From the IMG/VR virus record IMGVR_UViG_3300006117_000698, positions 1-29,952 of that record: a stretch of 29,952 nt of DNA; one strand, written 5' to 3'. The position numbers were made by a program, and so were the translations under genes. Positions 27,923-29,952 of this stretch are shown here, one piece after another. The notes beneath the pieces were generated by a model that made no database searches, was not told the origin of the DNA, and saw nothing but the letters and a program-made list of their open reading frames with translations. Within the stretch, counting starts at the first letter, position 1. Every line of letters starts with the position of its first letter. This stretch comes from a virus.

Positions 27923-28764
27923 TCGTTTTTAAAAAGCGGCACTTGAAGTCGGTCACTGTAGCGCCACCCACGTTTCATGGCCGCCACGGCCACATTCTTG
28001 TTGTTCAAAGTGTATACGCTTTCAACACCACCCACTGGCATGATATACACCGGACCCACAAAATCTGCCTGTTGGAAGCAGTCATATGCACGTTCAGCAT
28101 CCAGGATGTCCTCCTCGGTGGCCACCACAAACTTTAGATAGCAGGTTCCATACTGCTGATAGGTTCTGACAATTTCTGGTCGGATGGCATCTTCCCAACT
28201 TTCACCACTGGCTGGCAACTTGGCGCTGATGCTGAATGTGACTTCGCGATCACCATTGGCCTGTGCCCACTGCCACAGATATTTGCCAAATTCTTCTTGT
28301 ATGGGTTGGGTACCGTTGGTCTCAAAAGTGATTTCTTTTAATCGAGCCATGGCCGGGTGATCCAACAAATCCATGTAGGCACGTTGCCAACCCAGCAAAG
28401 GTTCCCCGCCTGTGATTACCAGGTGCTCGTCTCGCCACTCACCATGTGGCAAGATCTCCATGATACGAGCCACGATGGCATCGGTCTCCAGCATGGGACT
28501 GAGATTTTTAAAGTCCGGGTGCCACGACGCATAACTGTCACAGCCTGTGCTGACTAAAGGCAAATCTTCATAACGCTTGAATGGATTTAATTCATGTATA
28601 GAGGCCAAGTCATCGGCTTCGGTGCTCAACATAGGACGTGGCATACCAAAGCCCCTACAAGAAAAATTGCAGCCAAAAGTTCGAAGGAACACACTGGGAA
28701 CCCCCATGTATCTGCCTTCTCCCTGGATTGAATAAAACAACTCTGCTATCTTAATCTTTGACAT
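27910..28764 (-). CDS. queE: 7-carboxy-7-deazaguanine synthase QueE, variant radical SAM
   Basis: 284 aa. The N-terminus has Gln-Gly-Glu-Gly-Arg (14-18) as in QueE, and radical-SAM motifs Thr-Gly-Gly-Glu-Pro-Leu and Glu-Thr-Asn-Gly-Thr follow. Cluster ligands are Cys32, Cys36 and, after a long insert, Cys75: a CX3C-X38-C pattern instead of CX3CX2C. QueE makes the deazaguanine ring for queuosine or for 7-deazaguanine DNA changes that hide phage DNA from restriction. The partial CDS at 29889 may be another pathway gene. The start is duplicated at 29806-29892 with the HNH gene between. Its first 20 codons encode the same peptide as that remnant but differ at 11 codons, all synonymous. Confidence 0.85.
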   Translation of the reverse strand: MSKIKIAELFYSIQGEGRYMGVPSVFLRTFGCNFSCRGFGMPRPMLSTEADDLASIHELNPFKRYEDLPLVSTGCDSYASWHPDFKNLSPMLETDAIVARIMEILPHGEWRDEHLVITGGEPLLGWQRAYMDLLDHPAMARLKEITFETNGTQPIQEEFGKYLWQWAQANGDREVTFSISAKLPASGESWEDAIRPEIVRTYQQYGTCYLKFVVATEEDILDAERAYDCFQQADFVGPVYIMPVGGVESVYTLNNKNVAVAAMKRGWRYSDRLQVPLFKNEWGT

Positions 28765-29800
28765 TTGTATCCTTTATTATTTCTAAGTTTAACACATTAG
28801 TCGGTAATTGTAAATTTTTTTGGAGAGTTTTACAATTATCTCCGTGCCATCTATTGTAGTTCGATACAACCGCAATTTTACCACAATGTTCGCACGATTT
28901 AGTAGGACGAACAATCCCAGTCATCCGCTCACTCATTTGTTTTTTCCAGTTGTCGGATTTGGGCATCTTACAGCCTTTTAATGCTCCTTGACGAATTTTT
29001 TCTTTTGCTTCATCAGATACGACTCTATTCTTTAGTGCTTCTTTTCTTTTTAATATTGTTTCGGCAGAATAAATTTCGTGCTCTTTTTTCCCACGCTTAG
29101 CCGCAGCACATTTTTCCATTATGGCAGGATCTCGTTTAACACCTCTTCTTGAATCTGCTTGTTTTTGTAATAATGCTTTGCCTTCTGGAGTTTCTAAAAA
29201 TGCTCGCCGTTTAGACTTCATCATTTCTTTATATTCTGGATCTGCCCATCTTGCTAACGCGGCCTCCTTTTTTCGCTTGGTGCCGTCTTCGGTCATTTTG
29301 AGTTTTTTGCCCCAGTTAGGATTTTCAGGGCCTTTCTTAAACTGTTTTAACTTACTTTTCTCGCCAATCTTTTTTTTAGATTCTTCTGAGTGTTTTCGTC
29401 CTACCCAAGTGCCGCCTTCCTTGGCATACTTCTCTTTTAACATTTGAGAATAGTGTTTCCTAAATGTTTCATACATTCTACTGGAAATTGTGTAGGTATG
29501 ATTTACACTGCGTTCCTTGGTAGTCATTTTGTTAATAAATGTATTAAACGCAAATGCCATTTTGCTACCGTATATGCCTTCAAACTTCATTTTCCATAAC
29601 AATGCGTGAGCAATGTAATGTTCTCGGGCAGTTAGTTGAACTACATTTGATTTGACATTATCGCCGCCAAAACTACGAGGAATAATATGATGTGTTTCTT
29701 TATATCCTTGTATAGAGCCCCGTAGTTGTGCTTTGCGTATAAGGTTATTATACCACTTGCTGTATTTGCTTTCTACAAATTTTACAGGCCAGATTATCAT
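28751..29800 (-). CDS. HNH homing endonuclease with NUMOD3-like repeats
   Basis: 349 aa. The HNH site has His37-His38, Asn52, His61 and His65, in the usual Glu-x-His-His-Ile-Ile-Pro-Arg-Ser context after a typical Val-Glu-Ser-Lys-Tyr-x-Lys-Trp-Tyr start. Residues about 125-290 hold NUMOD3-like repeats (His-Ser-Glu-Glu-Ser-Lys-Lys-Lys-Ile). A Cys303-Cys306-His319-Cys323 finger closes it, matching the GIY-YIG protein in spacing and in His-Gly-Asp-x-Cys. Its stop overlaps the queE start by 14 nt. The gene is AT-rich and lies between a queE 5' remnant and full queE. No clear Shine-Dalgarno is seen; the remnant's stop is 5 nt before the ATG, so it may be read by reinitiation. Confidence 0.87.
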   Translation of the reverse strand: MIIWPVKFVESKYSKWYNNLIRKAQLRGSIQGYKETHHIIPRSFGGDNVKSNVVQLTAREHYIAHALLWKMKFEGIYGSKMAFAFNTFINKMTTKERSVNHTYTISSRMYETFRKHYSQMLKEKYAKEGGTWVGRKHSEESKKKIGEKSKLKQFKKGPENPNWGKKLKMTEDGTKRKKEAALARWADPEYKEMMKSKRRAFLETPEGKALLQKQADSRRGVKRDPAIMEKCAAAKRGKKEHEIYSAETILKRKEALKNRVVSDEAKEKIRQGALKGCKMPKSDNWKKQMSERMTGIVRPTKSCEHCGKIAVVSNYNRWHGDNCKTLQKNLQLPTNVLNLEIIKDTNVKD

Positions 29801-29805
29801 CGATG

Positions 29806-29892
29806 TTAAGCAGAATTAGAATGCGGAACGCACATGTACCTGCCTTCGCCTTGTATGCTGTAAAACAATTCTGCTATTTTGATTTTGCTCAT
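29806..29892 (-). pseudogene. 5' remnant of queE displaced by the HNH element
   Basis: The first 20 codons match the QueE N-terminus (Ser-Lys-Ile-Lys-Ile to Gly-Arg-Tyr-Met) exactly, then the frame reads Cys-Val-Pro and diverges, stopping at codon 29. The true queE continues Gly-Val-Pro-Ser. The break is followed by TGCGGAACGCA, a short dyad (29822-29832, plus strand). It overlaps the upstream partial gene as ATGA, which marks this as the original queE start. Confidence 0.85.
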
Positions 29893-29952
29893 TTGGCCCA
29901 CCAATTCTCCCAAGGGAATTCAATCCAAGAATCTTCCTCGGCTTTGTTTATT
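29889..29952 (-). CDS. 3' end of an upstream gene
   Basis: About 20 codons ending Glu-Phe-Pro-Trp-Glu-Asn-Trp-Trp-Ala-Lys and stop, running off the window. The stop overlaps the old queE start as ATGA. A deazaguanine-pathway gene (queC, queD or folE) would fit the context but cannot be confirmed from so little. Confidence 0.55.
   Translation of the reverse strand, partial: INKAEEDSWIEFPWENWWAK

Noticed and set aside
28764-29892. Group I intron in queE using the remnant as exon 1
   Set aside because: The downstream queE has a complete start that codes for the same peptide with synonymous changes, which implies selection on it as the translated start.

Overview
This window looks like part of a large, lytic, T4-superfamily (myovirus) phage genome. 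The evidence is a compact tRNA array with encoded CCA ends, a T4 RNase H-type 5'-3' exonuclease, a MazG-like pyrophosphohydrolase, two homing endonucleases of phage type (GIY-YIG and HNH with NUMOD3-like repeats), tightly overlapping small genes, and at least eleven copies of an NATAAATA motif. That motif is the late-promoter core of T4-like phages, and here it usually sits just upstream of genes. The host is probably a Gram-negative bacterium, because the phage carries outer-membrane curli components, a DUF481 beta-barrel and a TctC/Bug periplasmic binding protein. The Bug family is strongly expanded in Betaproteobacteria, so a freshwater betaproteobacterium is a reasonable but unproven guess.

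Layout. 1-1542: minus-strand tRNA array (Arg, Val, Ile, Pro, Thr, Met, Gly, Tyr, an ambiguous one, Ala, Asn) with an RNase H-like gene inside it. 1543-1836: no gene, but a 17-bp inverted repeat and a terminator. 1837-5335 (minus): a 49-aa gene, a possible oxygenase-like protein, a fatty acid desaturase, a NeuD/PglD-type acyltransferase and a TctC-like periplasmic protein. 5429-8973 (plus): a PP-loop ATPase, a small protein, a sulfotransferase-like protein and a GT10-like glycosyltransferase. 9665-14861 (plus): a curli module, csgF-csgG-curlin-FecR-curlin-DUF481. 14863-18531 (plus): a GNAT protein, then a CHASE2 class III adenylate cyclase that is split in two by a small gene and a GIY-YIG homing endonuclease. 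18532-29952 (minus): holin-like small membrane proteins, two tiny genes, a tmRNA-like RNA, tRNA-Ile2, GT17, MazG-like, RNase H, an SGNH hydrolase, a nucleotide-sugar dehydrogenase, NAD synthetase, QueE and an HNH endonuclease inserted at queE.

How it fits together. CsgF and CsgG are the outer-membrane curlin exporter, and the two curlins are candidate substrates. The FecR-domain protein and the CHASE2/cyclase pair resemble bacterial surface-sensing modules. Transferases, dehydrogenase and acyltransferase point to remodelling of surface glycans. NadE, QueE, MazG-like and RNase H serve nucleotide, cofactor and DNA metabolism during infection.

Three points stand out: (1) a curli secretion and fibre module in a phage; (2) an adenylate cyclase split by a homing endonuclease exactly in a cytoplasmic loop between two membrane helices, with unlike codon use spilling into both gene halves; (3) an HNH endonuclease that displaced the start of queE while the downstream queE has a complete, synonymously recoded start.
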